Shown: positions 6,676 to 15,205, counted from the stretch's first letter. The stretch: 15,486 nucleotides of DNA from Bacteroidota bacterium (GCA_021786655.1 JAJYMU010000010.1:1-15486); one strand, 5' to 3'. The notes: generated from the sequence alone by a model not told the origin. Translations and numbers: made by a program.

Positions 6676-7398
6676 TTAAGCTGCTTTTTTCAACTTGGGC
6701 ATTTGGCTCCAAGTCTTTCCTTTCAACATACGACCATTTTTCTTTTTATTGACTCCGCCCCATTGTTTGAAGAAGAACGGGACTTTTGCTTCCGTGCAAA
6801 TATCTCTAATCCTTAATACCCATTTTTCTTCCATCAGTCGCGCACCAGGACCGGATTCTCCGCCAACAATTACCCAGTTAATATTTGTAAGATCAAGATT
6901 TTCAATTCGTCCAATCAATGGTTCGATGGACAAGAATTTCACATGTGCGTTCGTTTGCCGCAAATGATCAATCCTATAAGTATAGTCTTGATTCTCAACA
7001 CTTACGCCCATCCAAATATTCTCACTCCACTTAATTATTGGATTCAGTTTTAATAAAATGTCGGAACGTTTTGTTAGAATCTGGAAGCGATGCCAGTTAG
7101 CTTGATTCATAACTTCGAAAGTTTTCATCAAGAAATTTACTGGAATGTCTTTATGAAAAAGATCGCTCATTGAGTTAACAAAAATTGTCTGCGGTTTTTT
7201 CCATGTGAGTGGGAGATATAATGCATTTTCATGAACAGTTAACTTAAAACCATCTTTATAATTTTCAGAACCCATGGCTTTGAGTCTGCGAGCCATTCGC
7301 TCCGCATAACAAAACTTGCAGCCCGGACTAATTTTATTACATCCGGTTACCGGATTCCATGTTGATTCAGTCCACTCTATTGATGATTTGAGTGCCAT
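6676..7398 (-). CDS. Three-Cys-motif Gp37/Gp68 (DUF5131) family protein
   Basis: A 240-residue protein of the phage Gp37/Gp68 family (DUF5131), which resembles radical-SAM proteins and often sits beside TcmP. The N-terminus reads IEWTESTWNPVTGC, then SPGCKFCYAERMA. The cysteines C20, C27 and C30 form the C-x6-C-x2-C motif that gives the partner family its name and could hold an Fe-S cluster. Other family blocks are VNSMSDLFHKD (74-84), ILTKR (107-111), GVSVENQ (131-137), FLSIEPLIG (155-163), WVIVGGESGPGARLM (175-189) and FFKQWGG (209-215). The ATG at 7398 directly abuts the tcmP TGA with no gap, and AGGA lies 6 nt upstream inside tcmP, so translation is probably coupled. No substrate is established. 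A nucleic-acid modification or defence role is inference. The 38-base gap to ada is mostly repeat. Confidence 0.9.
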   Translation of the reverse strand: MALKSSIEWTESTWNPVTGCNKISPGCKFCYAERMARRLKAMGSENYKDGFKLTVHENALYLPLTWKKPQTIFVNSMSDLFHKDIPVNFLMKTFEVMNQANWHRFQILTKRSDILLKLNPIIKWSENIWMGVSVENQDYTYRIDHLRQTNAHVKFLSIEPLIGRIENLDLTNINWVIVGGESGPGARLMEEKWVLRIRDICTEAKVPFFFKQWGGVNKKKNGRMLKGKTWSQMPKLKKAA

Positions 7399-8244
7399 TC
7401 AAAGTCCTAGTTCTGGTTCTGTGCTAAGGTTTTTAACTTTTTTCCAAAAGTCATAACCCCGTTCGTGCTTTGAAAAGAACGCCAAATAATAAAGGGGCAA
7501 ATTCTTTTCATCTGAGCGTATAGGTATAAAATTATCGATTGCTTCAGGTTTATAGCCTAGACTAACCATTTGTTTCGTAAACTCATCTGCAAGAAACTTA
7601 ACTAAATTTGTTCTTTTTTTCTCCGCCTCCTCCCATTTTTTGCGCCAATCGCTTAGACCAAGAAACTTATCTATTCTGTCATGGTTTTCATCAATGTATA
7701 AGTTAATATTTCTTTTTCCATCCATGCAAAGTGCCAGTAATATTAGAAAATCCATCCGAAAGTCACTAAGTCTTTTCAGCGTATCAAAACTTAATTTCAA
7801 CGAGTAAGGGTCAATAAAACAAAAACTCAGAACGGTATTTTCTTTTGAATATGGTGGAATTTCCTGAATAATCTTATCAATATGTTCATTACAGTCACCA
7901 ACTACGTAGACAACATCAGCTTTGCTATGCTCTTTTTTAATTCTAGCTCTTAATGACTCAATATTTTTTTCATCAATATCACAAAAAATATATTTATCAA
8001 ATGGATCTTTTACTTTCATTGCAAGCAGCGGAGAGGTATAAACTATTTTATCAGTATTTCTAATTTTTGCTTTGCCTGATCCAGAATACAAATCTATATA
8101 AACTCGCTTCCGCCAAAGCTTTTTCATTCCTGTAGAGAAAAGAGAATTGTAATTGAATATCAAATCGTACTTGGTTTCGGCCCAGTTCCCTACTGTGGGA
8201 ATAATTAAATTATCTTCTTCTGCAATTAATGTATTGATCGACAT
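7399..8244 (-). CDS. tcmP: Three-Cys-motif partner protein TcmP, methyltransferase-like
   Basis: A 281-residue protein recognised as TcmP from its fold motifs and its adjacency to a three-Cys-motif protein. It looks like a Rossmann methyltransferase: motif I YIDLYSGSGK (49-58), an acidic end of strand 2 at FCDID (87-91), a third-strand acidic residue at GDCNEH (116-121), and a motif IV-like FIDPYS (143-148) in place of the DPPY of DNA methylases. The N-terminus has the family-like 'VGNWAETKYDLI' segment (18-29). The C-terminal half (about 185-281) is charged, carries the partner-type ending LPLYYLAFFSKHERGYDFWKKV, and is of unknown role. The ATG at 8244 follows AGGGGG with a 4-nt spacer. The gene is first in the two-gene cassette. 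Base composition is visibly more AT-rich than the flanking ada and envelope genes, which fits acquisition by transfer. Catalytic activity has not been established for the family. Confidence 0.85.
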   Translation of the reverse strand: MSINTLIAEEDNLIIPTVGNWAETKYDLIFNYNSLFSTGMKKLWRKRVYIDLYSGSGKAKIRNTDKIVYTSPLLAMKVKDPFDKYIFCDIDEKNIESLRARIKKEHSKADVVYVVGDCNEHIDKIIQEIPPYSKENTVLSFCFIDPYSLKLSFDTLKRLSDFRMDFLILLALCMDGKRNINLYIDENHDRIDKFLGLSDWRKKWEEAEKKRTNLVKFLADEFTKQMVSLGYKPEAIDNFIPIRSDEKNLPLYYLAFFSKHERGYDFWKKVKNLSTEPELGL

Positions 8245-8330
8245 GTGGCCCCCTAAAGGATAATGGATTCCTAAAACAACTTAACAAGTTATTTCTCACA
8301 TATCAATTAAAATTTTTACCACAATCACAA

Positions 8331-8362
8331 CTTACTAATAACCCGTGACCGATCACCAATCA
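8331..8362 (-). repeat. Right copy of inverted repeat flanking the tcmP/DUF5131 cassette
   Basis: Read on the minus strand this copy begins with the TGA stop of the DUF5723 gene (8362-8360) and matches the left copy as described at 6635-6669. The 86 bases between it and tcmP hold a small AACTT-AAC-AAGTT hairpin (8277-8289) and AT-rich sequence, presumably the cassette's promoter region, but no clear promoter boxes were found. Confidence 0.45.
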
Positions 8363-9802
8363 AAATTTCCATCTCGAATCAAACGCAAAAGTAATTCTCT
8401 TTGCCGAGTTCGAAGCGAAGACATACTGCATATCGGGCGTACCGAAATTCAATTCGAGAATCTTGAAATCAAAACCGATTCCCATTCCCCAATTAAACTT
8501 ATCGAAGCCGCCGAATGAAAAACCGGTTCTAAGAGCAATCACACCAAGCATCCAATCAGCGCCCAAAGAGAAGCGCGGGTTCTTAGAGTTGCGCGGCTGA
8601 TCGTTGAATCCTTGGTTGTAATCAAAAGCCAAAAGCATTTTGCCGGGGAAATTTCCATCCAACATTTTATCAAGTTGAATTGCAATTCCGAGACGAAGCG
8701 CGGTTGCAAGCGGCGTGGAAAAACTGCTTATATATTTCCCGCCGTTCTTTCCCGTCAAAGCATTCTTGAGAGAATCAATCTGATCTTTGTTTGAAAGATC
8801 GTCAAGATAGATTGCTTTGTTTGACGAATACTGCGCGGCATTTTTATCCCATGTTACACTGCCGATATCAGTAACGGCAAAAGCGATTGAAGTTGACTCG
8901 CTGATTTTCGCATTAAAACCAAAATCAAAACCGAAGCCGCCGCCTGCAGGAGTGGGAAACATAGAAACGCTTGCGTCTTGCTTTGTCGAGGTTGAATCGA
9001 AATCATACTTCACGTGAAAATCCGGAGAGAACGCCGAGTAGGCAAGAAAATCTCCTTTGCCGGTTATAACATTTCCGTCGCCGGTGGTGAGTTGCGTGTT
9101 TACGTGATCAAGTCCCGCGTATGCGTAACCGGAAATTATATTGAACGAGACACCAAACGAAAAACTTTTGAAGAACGGAAAGATGTCCAGACCTCGCGCG
9201 TATGAAAGCGAATATTTTCTGAGCCACCAGGATTTCAGAGCTGTGTCGTTGAAGTTGAAAACTTTATTCGGAAGGTTGCCGTCAATTCCCAAATCAATAA
9301 TTCCTTTGGGAAATGTTACGTTTGAGGAAATTACATCGCTGATAGAAAATGCAATCGTTCCAAATTTGTCGTTCGGTTTAACCGAAACGGCAAAAAGTCT
9401 TACTTCGAGATCCGAGGTGAAGGTGCCGCCGTCAGCAAAAAGATCTTTCAGCCTTTGTTTATCAGCAGTATTTAAGTATCTGCCGATTTTCTTACCGGTT
9501 GAATCTGTTGTACTGTACCCGAAGAAATAATTGTATTCGTCAATGGTCATAAAATTTGTTCCGACATTCGCTGTAATATTCGGAAGCGGGAGCGGGATAA
9601 TAAGTTCAACTTTTTTTGTTGAGTCTCTATACAAATTTGCCGGGTTGATCCCTAGTGAATATAGACCGAATGATGATGCCGTATAAGTCTTAGCCATTCC
9701 CATTGAACGCGCATCGGAAGCGCCGATTGATCCGCCTTGCGAAAAAACTTTTCCGCAGAAAACAAATAACAAAGCAACGAGAGAAATTTTTAGCGTCTTC
9801 AT
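8360..9802 (-). CDS. Outer-membrane protein, DUF5723 (PorV-like barrel)
   Basis: A 480-residue exported protein. Residues 1-21 are a signal peptide (KTLK start, hydrophobic LVALLFVF, probable cleavage after VFS). The mature start, QGGSIGASDARSMGMAKTYTA followed by LGINPANL, is typical of DUF5723/PorV-like outer-membrane proteins of Bacteroidota, where conserved GA-RSMGMA and NPA motifs open the barrel. Alternating hydrophobic/polar segments continue to the end (GFDFGFNAKI, MLLAFDYNQGF, FSLGADWMLG), and the last residue is Phe (DSRWKF), a common signal for BAM-dependent barrels. The start at 9802 is chosen for the signal peptide and the strong AGGAGG 8 nt upstream. An in-frame ATG at 9871 would put 23 charged residues ahead of the signal. 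The gene starts one base after the upstream lipoprotein stop, and that gene's last codons contain its RBS. Substrate or partner is unknown. Confidence 0.82.
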   Translation of the reverse strand: MKTLKISLVALLFVFCGKVFSQGGSIGASDARSMGMAKTYTASSFGLYSLGINPANLYRDSTKKVELIIPLPLPNITANVGTNFMTIDEYNYFFGYSTTDSTGKKIGRYLNTADKQRLKDLFADGGTFTSDLEVRLFAVSVKPNDKFGTIAFSISDVISSNVTFPKGIIDLGIDGNLPNKVFNFNDTALKSWWLRKYSLSYARGLDIFPFFKSFSFGVSFNIISGYAYAGLDHVNTQLTTGDGNVITGKGDFLAYSAFSPDFHVKYDFDSTSTKQDASVSMFPTPAGGGFGFDFGFNAKISESTSIAFAVTDIGSVTWDKNAAQYSSNKAIYLDDLSNKDQIDSLKNALTGKNGGKYISSFSTPLATALRLGIAIQLDKMLDGNFPGKMLLAFDYNQGFNDQPRNSKNPRFSLGADWMLGVIALRTGFSFGGFDKFNWGMGIGFDFKILELNFGTPDMQYVFASNSAKRITFAFDSRWKF

Positions 9803-9803
9803 A

Positions 9804-11903
9804 TTATTTCCCTCCTTGCGGTGTGATGTGATAATTCGTTGAGCCTGATGCCGTGATGCCAATTGTATCATCCGTTTTAAAACGAACCGGCTGATTTCCG
9901 GTACGTGAAGTATTAAACTTCAATTTCACTCTCATATAAGTTGCGCGGGAAAGTTTATCGGCATCGGATTTCGTTGTATTAACCGTAATTGTCTGATCCG
10001 TTTTCGAAGTCACGTTTCCGTTGTTATCCGTTACCGCACCACTCACGCTTATAACGGTATCTTGGTTTTGCGATTGAGGCGGAAAATACATCAAGAAATG
10101 ATTGTACTGATCGTACAATTTTCCCGTAAAGCTTAAAGCCGCCGCTATTCCGTTTGAGATTTTCAATGTTGCGCCAAGTGAGTTCACATCACGCACTCTG
10201 TCTCGGCTGTCTTGAGAAAGATCAACCTTCACGGAATCTGAAAACTCCGCGCCGCTAATTCCAATTTCCAGCGGCAGTTCTAGTTTACTCTTCCCGGAAA
10301 ATTGATCGGTGTTTTTCACATCAACAGTTTTGTAATTAGGATTTGCAGTTCCTCCGGCATACACAATAAGTGAATCCGGGAATTGACTGAACTTGCCGAA
10401 GAAGTTGCTTACACTATCGGGATTAAGCGTGATGACCGTATCCGATGGAGTGATTAACGTGGAACTGAGAGTGCGCGAACTTAGAGTCATGATGCTTCGC
10501 TGACCGATTGCGTTGCGCGCTTGAATTGTTCCGTTGATGCTGAACTCAATATTTGCTGTTGGCTTTACGTGTAATTCTACGATAGGATTTTTCAGATTAA
10601 TTTGCTGGAACTTTAATTTATTCTGAATGTCCTTAACGTTAAGCGAGACGCTACTTCTAGTATTGTTTACAACTGTCGGTTTAAGTTGACCGACAAATTC
10701 TTTGACGGAAAGAGAATTCAAACTTATTGTTCCGGTAACTCCGTCGCCGCTTTTTACCGTTCTGTTATCCGACGTAGCAAAGACTTGAAAATTAACATGA
10801 TAGCCGACTTGATTTGTCGGCGTTCCGTTTAAGCTGACAATGGAATAATCTTTAAGTGAAAGGTTATTAAATAGGTTTACAGTTTGTTTTCTCGGAACCG
10901 TACTCGTGCTTGTGAATGTATTTCCTTGCGGCGTTTTCAAATTGTCGATTGTGAAAGTTGCCGTTGCATCGAGATCAAGATTATTCGCGATGCTGATGTT
11001 AAGCAGGCCGCCGTTCAGTTTCACATTTTGAAATTTGTTTGGCTGAGCCGAATTTTCATCAATGGTAACAACCCCGTTTACCAGAATCGGAGCTTGCTGG
11101 GGAATCTTTGCGGTTGCTGACGTAACCTGTACATCATGAAGTATGGTTTGAATCGTTAACGCTTTATTTGGAATTGTTACAACTTGGCCGCCGCTTCCGC
11201 CAGAAGAAATGCTGCATTCGAGACTAAGTTGGTTCTTAACTAAAACTCCCGGCGTAATTGGAATTGATTGAACTCCCGAAGTACCTTGCGGCGGGATTAC
11301 AACCGGATTAGCATGCTGTGCAATTATCTCGCCCGTTCCGGCATTCTTAATAAAAATATTGCTTATGGTCATCGCGACAGGTGACGAAAAATGATTTGTA
11401 ATATTGAGATCAAGCGCGCCGGATTGAATAGTTAATGACTGAAATTCGCTTGCAACGCTAAAATTTACAGTAACAGGCGCATTGCTTATCGGCGGAACTA
11501 TAATTTGAGTGCCGGGAACTAACAACGGATTGATCATTTGAGGATTAACATCCGTCATAACAGTATCGGTGCTGATGTTAATTGTTCCGATAGTTTCGGA
11601 AGTCGATTTTGAGAAGGGTTCGATATTTAGCTTGTCGCTAAGACCAATATTATCGATCGACTGCGTCTGAGAATAATAAAGCAGATTATTATTAGTACCG
11701 GTAGTGTAATGGCTGATCGAACTCGATTTCTTTTCTAAGATATCGAACAAAGTATAATTCTTCTTTGCAATTGGTACGTTTAACGAGACGTCCCAATTAG
11801 GCGCGGTCGGCTCCGTAGTTAAGTTACACGAAGTAACAAACACAATTAATCCCGACGTTACAAGTGCTAACGAAATAAATCCGAGTTTTGTTTTAATCTT
11901 CAT
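9804..11903 (-). CDS. Large repeat-containing lipoprotein of unknown function
   Basis: A 699-residue protein with a lipoprotein signal. A basic N-terminus (MKIKTK) and a hydrophobic stretch lead to VTSC, with C26 as the expected lipidated residue; the TTEPTAPNWD that follows resembles other Bacteroidota surface lipoproteins. The rest is rich in Ser, Thr, Asn and Val and looks all-beta. I see an internal repeat: FQSLTIQSGALDLNIT (154-169), FQNVKLNGGLLNISIA (291-306) and FQQINLKNPIVELHV (432-446), each followed by a further strand, with a weaker fourth copy around VNSLGATLKISNGI (573-586). The spacing of about 140 residues suggests tandem beta-sandwich domains. One base separates its TAA from the DUF5723 barrel gene, so the two probably act together at the outer membrane. 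I do not recognise a named family. The ATG at 11903 is immediately preceded by the signal-consistent sequence GGGGTAAGA. Confidence 0.8.
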   Translation of the reverse strand: MKIKTKLGFISLALVTSGLIVFVTSCNLTTEPTAPNWDVSLNVPIAKKNYTLFDILEKKSSSISHYTTGTNNNLLYYSQTQSIDNIGLSDKLNIEPFSKSTSETIGTINISTDTVMTDVNPQMINPLLVPGTQIIVPPISNAPVTVNFSVASEFQSLTIQSGALDLNITNHFSSPVAMTISNIFIKNAGTGEIIAQHANPVVIPPQGTSGVQSIPITPGVLVKNQLSLECSISSGGSGGQVVTIPNKALTIQTILHDVQVTSATAKIPQQAPILVNGVVTIDENSAQPNKFQNVKLNGGLLNISIANNLDLDATATFTIDNLKTPQGNTFTSTSTVPRKQTVNLFNNLSLKDYSIVSLNGTPTNQVGYHVNFQVFATSDNRTVKSGDGVTGTISLNSLSVKEFVGQLKPTVVNNTRSSVSLNVKDIQNKLKFQQINLKNPIVELHVKPTANIEFSINGTIQARNAIGQRSIMTLSSRTLSSTLITPSDTVITLNPDSVSNFFGKFSQFPDSLIVYAGGTANPNYKTVDVKNTDQFSGKSKLELPLEIGISGAEFSDSVKVDLSQDSRDRVRDVNSLGATLKISNGIAAALSFTGKLYDQYNHFLMYFPPQSQNQDTVISVSGAVTDNNGNVTSKTDQTITVNTTKSDADKLSRATYMRVKLKFNTSRTGNQPVRFKTDDTIGITASGSTNYHITPQGGK

Positions 11904-12044
11904 TCTTACCCCGAATTAAATTGAAATAATTTTTTTCTTCCCGAAATTTTGACGGCAACTTAGAAAGAATAAGTTTTAACGGCAATTGTCCGTATCACAC
12001 CCTCCGGAAGACACCGGAAAATTAGGACTGTACAAATAGTTACT

Positions 12045-12962
12045 TCAAAGCGATTCATCCAGCAAAATTTCTTGCGTGATAATCGGCTTGCTTCTGATAA
12101 CAAGATAAGAGAAAAATAAATCATGTTCGCTGCCTAAGATCCAAACTTTTGTAAACAACCTTGTCCAGATAAAAATCTGCTGCACAAAAAACATTATCAG
12201 AATTCCAGGGGTGTTCGTCATGCCGACGAATCCTTCTATAAAAAAATAACCTCCGAATAACAACACGGGGACAATTAACAAAATTATATAGAGTGGAAAA
12301 GTTAGATACAATTTTTTCACTGTGAACTTGAACGCGCTCCATATTGCACGCCAAACTTTTTTTGAATCTTCTTTCACCAAAAGAATCTTCGCGTAGTCTG
12401 AGACAATAGAGATGAAAATGAAAAAAATAACGTGAGCGGCTGCCCAAACAACAAGAATGGTGAATAATTTCGGCTCCGTGGAAACAGGTAATGAGCGGTT
12501 AAAGATTGAAGAAAAACCCACAGCTATTATTGCAAACACGATCACTTGAAAAATTAAAATGTAAATTCCGAGACGCAAAAAGCGGAAAAAGAATTTTGCG
12601 CTCCCGGCAAAGAATGCTTGTGATTTGCTTCTAATGGACGAACCTTCAAAAAGTTTTAGAATCCCGCCAGAAAAAAATACAGTGAAGAAAAAGTAAAAAA
12701 AACCGAACCATACCATGGCTGACAACAACGGTTTAACCATATCGCCGTAATGATTCATAAAGTCATAATAAATCGTAAAATTGAAATCGTGTAACAGATC
12801 ATACAGTGCGAATCTACCGCCTAAATTTTTTGTCATCATCGAATTAAATGTGAACGCAAGAATTAATCCGAGCAGCAAGGTTACTCCGTAAACAATTGTT
12901 ACTACTCTTGTAATGACGGAGGTTTTCTTGAAGCCCTCCAAATATGATTTAAAAATATTCAT
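12045..12962 (-). CDS. Multi-pass inner-membrane protein, unknown function
   Basis: A 305-residue hydrophobic protein with about six likely membrane helices: 20-39, 78-102, 130-150, 167-188, 219-240 and 252-274. Between helices 4 and 5 is a conserved-looking cytoplasmic segment, SDYAKILLVKEDSKKVWRAI (188-207). Similar D-Y-A-K/R ... A-W-R-A loops occur in poorly characterised multi-helix membrane proteins of Bacteroidota, but I cannot assign a named family. No catalytic motif is seen. The ATG at 12962 follows GAGG with a 6-nt spacer, and the M1 peptidase gene ends 16 bases upstream, so the two form an operon. The 141 bases downstream, before the lipoprotein gene, contain only a weak TCCGG-AAGACA-CCGGA stem (12003-12018) without a T-run. 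It is therefore unclear whether transcription continues into the lipoprotein and barrel genes. Confidence 0.8.
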   Translation of the reverse strand: MNIFKSYLEGFKKTSVITRVVTIVYGVTLLLGLILAFTFNSMMTKNLGGRFALYDLLHDFNFTIYYDFMNHYGDMVKPLLSAMVWFGFFYFFFTVFFSGGILKLFEGSSIRSKSQAFFAGSAKFFFRFLRLGIYILIFQVIVFAIIAVGFSSIFNRSLPVSTEPKLFTILVVWAAAHVIFFIFISIVSDYAKILLVKEDSKKVWRAIWSAFKFTVKKLYLTFPLYIILLIVPVLLFGGYFFIEGFVGMTNTPGILIMFFVQQIFIWTRLFTKVWILGSEHDLFFSYLVIRSKPIITQEILLDESL

Positions 12963-12978
12963 TGATTGCCTCGTTCAA

Positions 12979-14985
12979 TTAAAAGAGTGATGATAAACTT
13001 AACATTACATTTTGAACCCAGAACAAAATTTGGGTGGCGTATTTATCAAACACTCCGTTCTCCGGTTCCGTGGTTAATGTATTGTTGATCAAATTTACAT
13101 CCAGCGGAATTTTGTAACTCGGATCGACTTTTGCCCAAACGACTTTTGATTTTCCATCATATTTATATTCCACCGTTCGCGCCTGCCCGTCCCAATTTTC
13201 AAGTACTTCCTTGCCGTTATCGAAATGAACGAGAACTTCCACCGGTAATTTCACCTCGCCCAAGCGATGGACAACTACATGCGATTCGTAATTCGGCTTA
13301 TCATTTTTCTTATCCGGATAGATTTTTTTCACTCCTGAACTATCGTAAAGTCCTTTCGCTCTTCCTTTTTCTATATTGGCGATTGAGGCAAGTTTATAGT
13401 CGCACACATCGCTGCCGTAAAGCGTTTCATCGAAAAACCAATTCATGTTATCGCCGAATTTTCTGCCGAGGTTTTTGTTCACAACCTCGTTTACTATCGC
13501 GATAAAATCCTTTACACACGGATGTTTGAATTTCCACCGTTCGAAATATGTTTTCATTATCTCGTCCATTGTAGGCAAGCCAACCAATCCCTCAAGAGTT
13601 TTCAACATAACGGCCGTTTTGAAATACGTAAATGAACCGTAACCGCCGACAGTATAATCCCACGACTTGCGATAAATCTCCGCAAGCTTCGGATTGCGCA
13701 TTCCAACGTAACCCTGTCGTGAAAACTCGAAATCGCCGGCATGAAAGCCGAAGCAATTGATGAAAGAAGTTTTCTCGCCGTAATACTTATCCATTATCCG
13801 CGTTTCGTAATATTGGTTAAATCCTTCATCAAGAAAAGCTTCTTCAAATTCATTTGTTGCCAGCAGCGCCATAAAATAATTGTGACCAAACTCGTGAACA
13901 GTAACCCGCTCGGGTAATTTTAATCCTTCCTGTAAATTCCAAATTGTGCCGCCTGTTATAAATGTTGGGTACTCCATTCCGCCTGAACCGATAGCATTCA
14001 ACGGCGGATCGACAACTGTGATTGTTGTGTAAGGATACTTACCCAAATTTTTATCGAAGTATTCCAATGCTGCTTTCAAAGAACCGATGTATCGTTCAGT
14101 TTGGTCAAAATGTTCCGGCTGAACCATTAATTTTATTTTAACATCGTGCCATTGGTCATTAACAACTTTGTAGTAAGGAGAAGCCGTCCATGCAAAATCT
14201 ATAACGTCTTCCGCGCGGTAATGATGTGTAGAGGTTCCATCCTTGTTATTAATTTTGGATTGGAGTACACCGGTTGCTCCAACAATAAAATTTGACGGCA
14301 ATGTTATGTTAACATCATACGCAGCAAAGTCGGCGTAAAACTCAGAGTTTGCATGAAACTGATGACAGTTCCACTGGCCTTTTTCAGCGTAACGTATTCC
14401 CGGATATTCATAAACGCCAATCTTGGGATACCACTGCCCGGCTAAAAAATAATCACCGGCAAAACCTGTGCGGGCAAAAACTCTCGGCAATTTGGATTTA
14501 AAAATAATTTCGAGCACAATTTCTTCGTTTGGACTAACCGGTTTATCGAGCAAAACGCTGATAACCGTTTGATCATCCTTGTTGCTATCATCCGGCTGAA
14601 TAAATTTTATTTTCGTCGTCAGATCTTCTCCGCCGATTCGTTTCATTGAGAGCACATCAACATAACCCCATGATTCTTTCTTTGTTTCATTAAAGCCAAA
14701 GCCGCGATGTTCTCCGCCAGATTCTTTCATGAAGGTCGAATTTGTATTCTTGAATGCGTTAAGGTAAAGATGAAATTGTAATTCTTTAACGTTATCCTTA
14801 GAAGGATTTTTCCATTTCAGAATTTCTTTGCCGTCCAAGATTTTCTTTTCAGGATCCAGCTTTACGGAAATATCGTAGTTACAAACTCTTTGACTGAGCG
14901 GCTGCTTAAATATTATCTGGGCTCTCAACGGGCTGCAAAGCAGCGGGATAAGAAGAACAGTGATAAGAGTAGTTTTTATTTTCAT
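12979..14985 (-). CDS. Secreted M1-family (gluzincin) metallopeptidase
   Basis: A 668-residue zinc peptidase of the aminopeptidase N-like M1 class. Residues 1-22 are a signal peptide (MKIKTT start, hydrophobic LITVLLIPLL, cleavage near LRA-Q), so it acts in the periplasm or outside the cell. The zinc site HEFGH (364-368) is followed after 18 residues by E387 (FLDEGF), the standard HExxH-x18-E arrangement. GSGGMEYP (333-340) stands in for the GxMEN substrate-binding loop, and Y454 (FTYFKTA) sits where M1 enzymes place the catalytic tyrosine. A beta-rich N-terminal domain (about 25-250) precedes the catalytic part. The last 20 residues are hydrophobic (ILFWVQNVML), possibly a membrane-attachment tail. 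The start at 14985 is chosen for the signal peptide. An in-frame ATG at 15081 would add 32 residues with no signal character. No Shine-Dalgarno is seen at either start. First gene of the operon with the membrane protein. Confidence 0.9.
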   Translation of the reverse strand: MKIKTTLITVLLIPLLCSPLRAQIIFKQPLSQRVCNYDISVKLDPEKKILDGKEILKWKNPSKDNVKELQFHLYLNAFKNTNSTFMKESGGEHRGFGFNETKKESWGYVDVLSMKRIGGEDLTTKIKFIQPDDSNKDDQTVISVLLDKPVSPNEEIVLEIIFKSKLPRVFARTGFAGDYFLAGQWYPKIGVYEYPGIRYAEKGQWNCHQFHANSEFYADFAAYDVNITLPSNFIVGATGVLQSKINNKDGTSTHHYRAEDVIDFAWTASPYYKVVNDQWHDVKIKLMVQPEHFDQTERYIGSLKAALEYFDKNLGKYPYTTITVVDPPLNAIGSGGMEYPTFITGGTIWNLQEGLKLPERVTVHEFGHNYFMALLATNEFEEAFLDEGFNQYYETRIMDKYYGEKTSFINCFGFHAGDFEFSRQGYVGMRNPKLAEIYRKSWDYTVGGYGSFTYFKTAVMLKTLEGLVGLPTMDEIMKTYFERWKFKHPCVKDFIAIVNEVVNKNLGRKFGDNMNWFFDETLYGSDVCDYKLASIANIEKGRAKGLYDSSGVKKIYPDKKNDKPNYESHVVVHRLGEVKLPVEVLVHFDNGKEVLENWDGQARTVEYKYDGKSKVVWAKVDPSYKIPLDVNLINNTLTTEPENGVFDKYATQILFWVQNVMLSLSSLF

Positions 14986-15205
14986 GCGCACGTACCGGTT
15001 ATGATGATAATGATTTGATTCCGGTTCCAAAATCATTGTCCCGTAAACAAAAGTCAACATGAATTCAAAACTAAATTTCATAGGCTTTTTAAGTTCATGT
15101 ACTGTTTTGTTTGATAAAAATTCCCTGTTGTTTAATGCAACATCTAGAAACCGGCTTAATTTGGACTCTCCGTCCTAATCTAAAAATATTTATTCCTTCG
15201 GTGAT

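Noticed and set aside
9803..9871. Longer DUF5723 start at 9871
   Set aside because: It overlaps the lipoprotein C-terminus and precedes a clear signal peptide. The strong AGGAGG serves the ATG at 9802.
12003..12018. TCCGG-AAGACA-CCGGA stem as terminator after the membrane protein gene
   Set aside because: The stem is only 5 bp and no T-run follows on the minus strand.
15066..15073. CAAAACTA, a minus-strand TAnnTTTG box for the M1 peptidase
   Set aside because: No -33 TTTG partner is found at the expected distance.
14986..15081. Longer M1 peptidase start at 15081
   Set aside because: It would bury the clear signal peptide beginning at 14985 behind 32 residues of no family resemblance.
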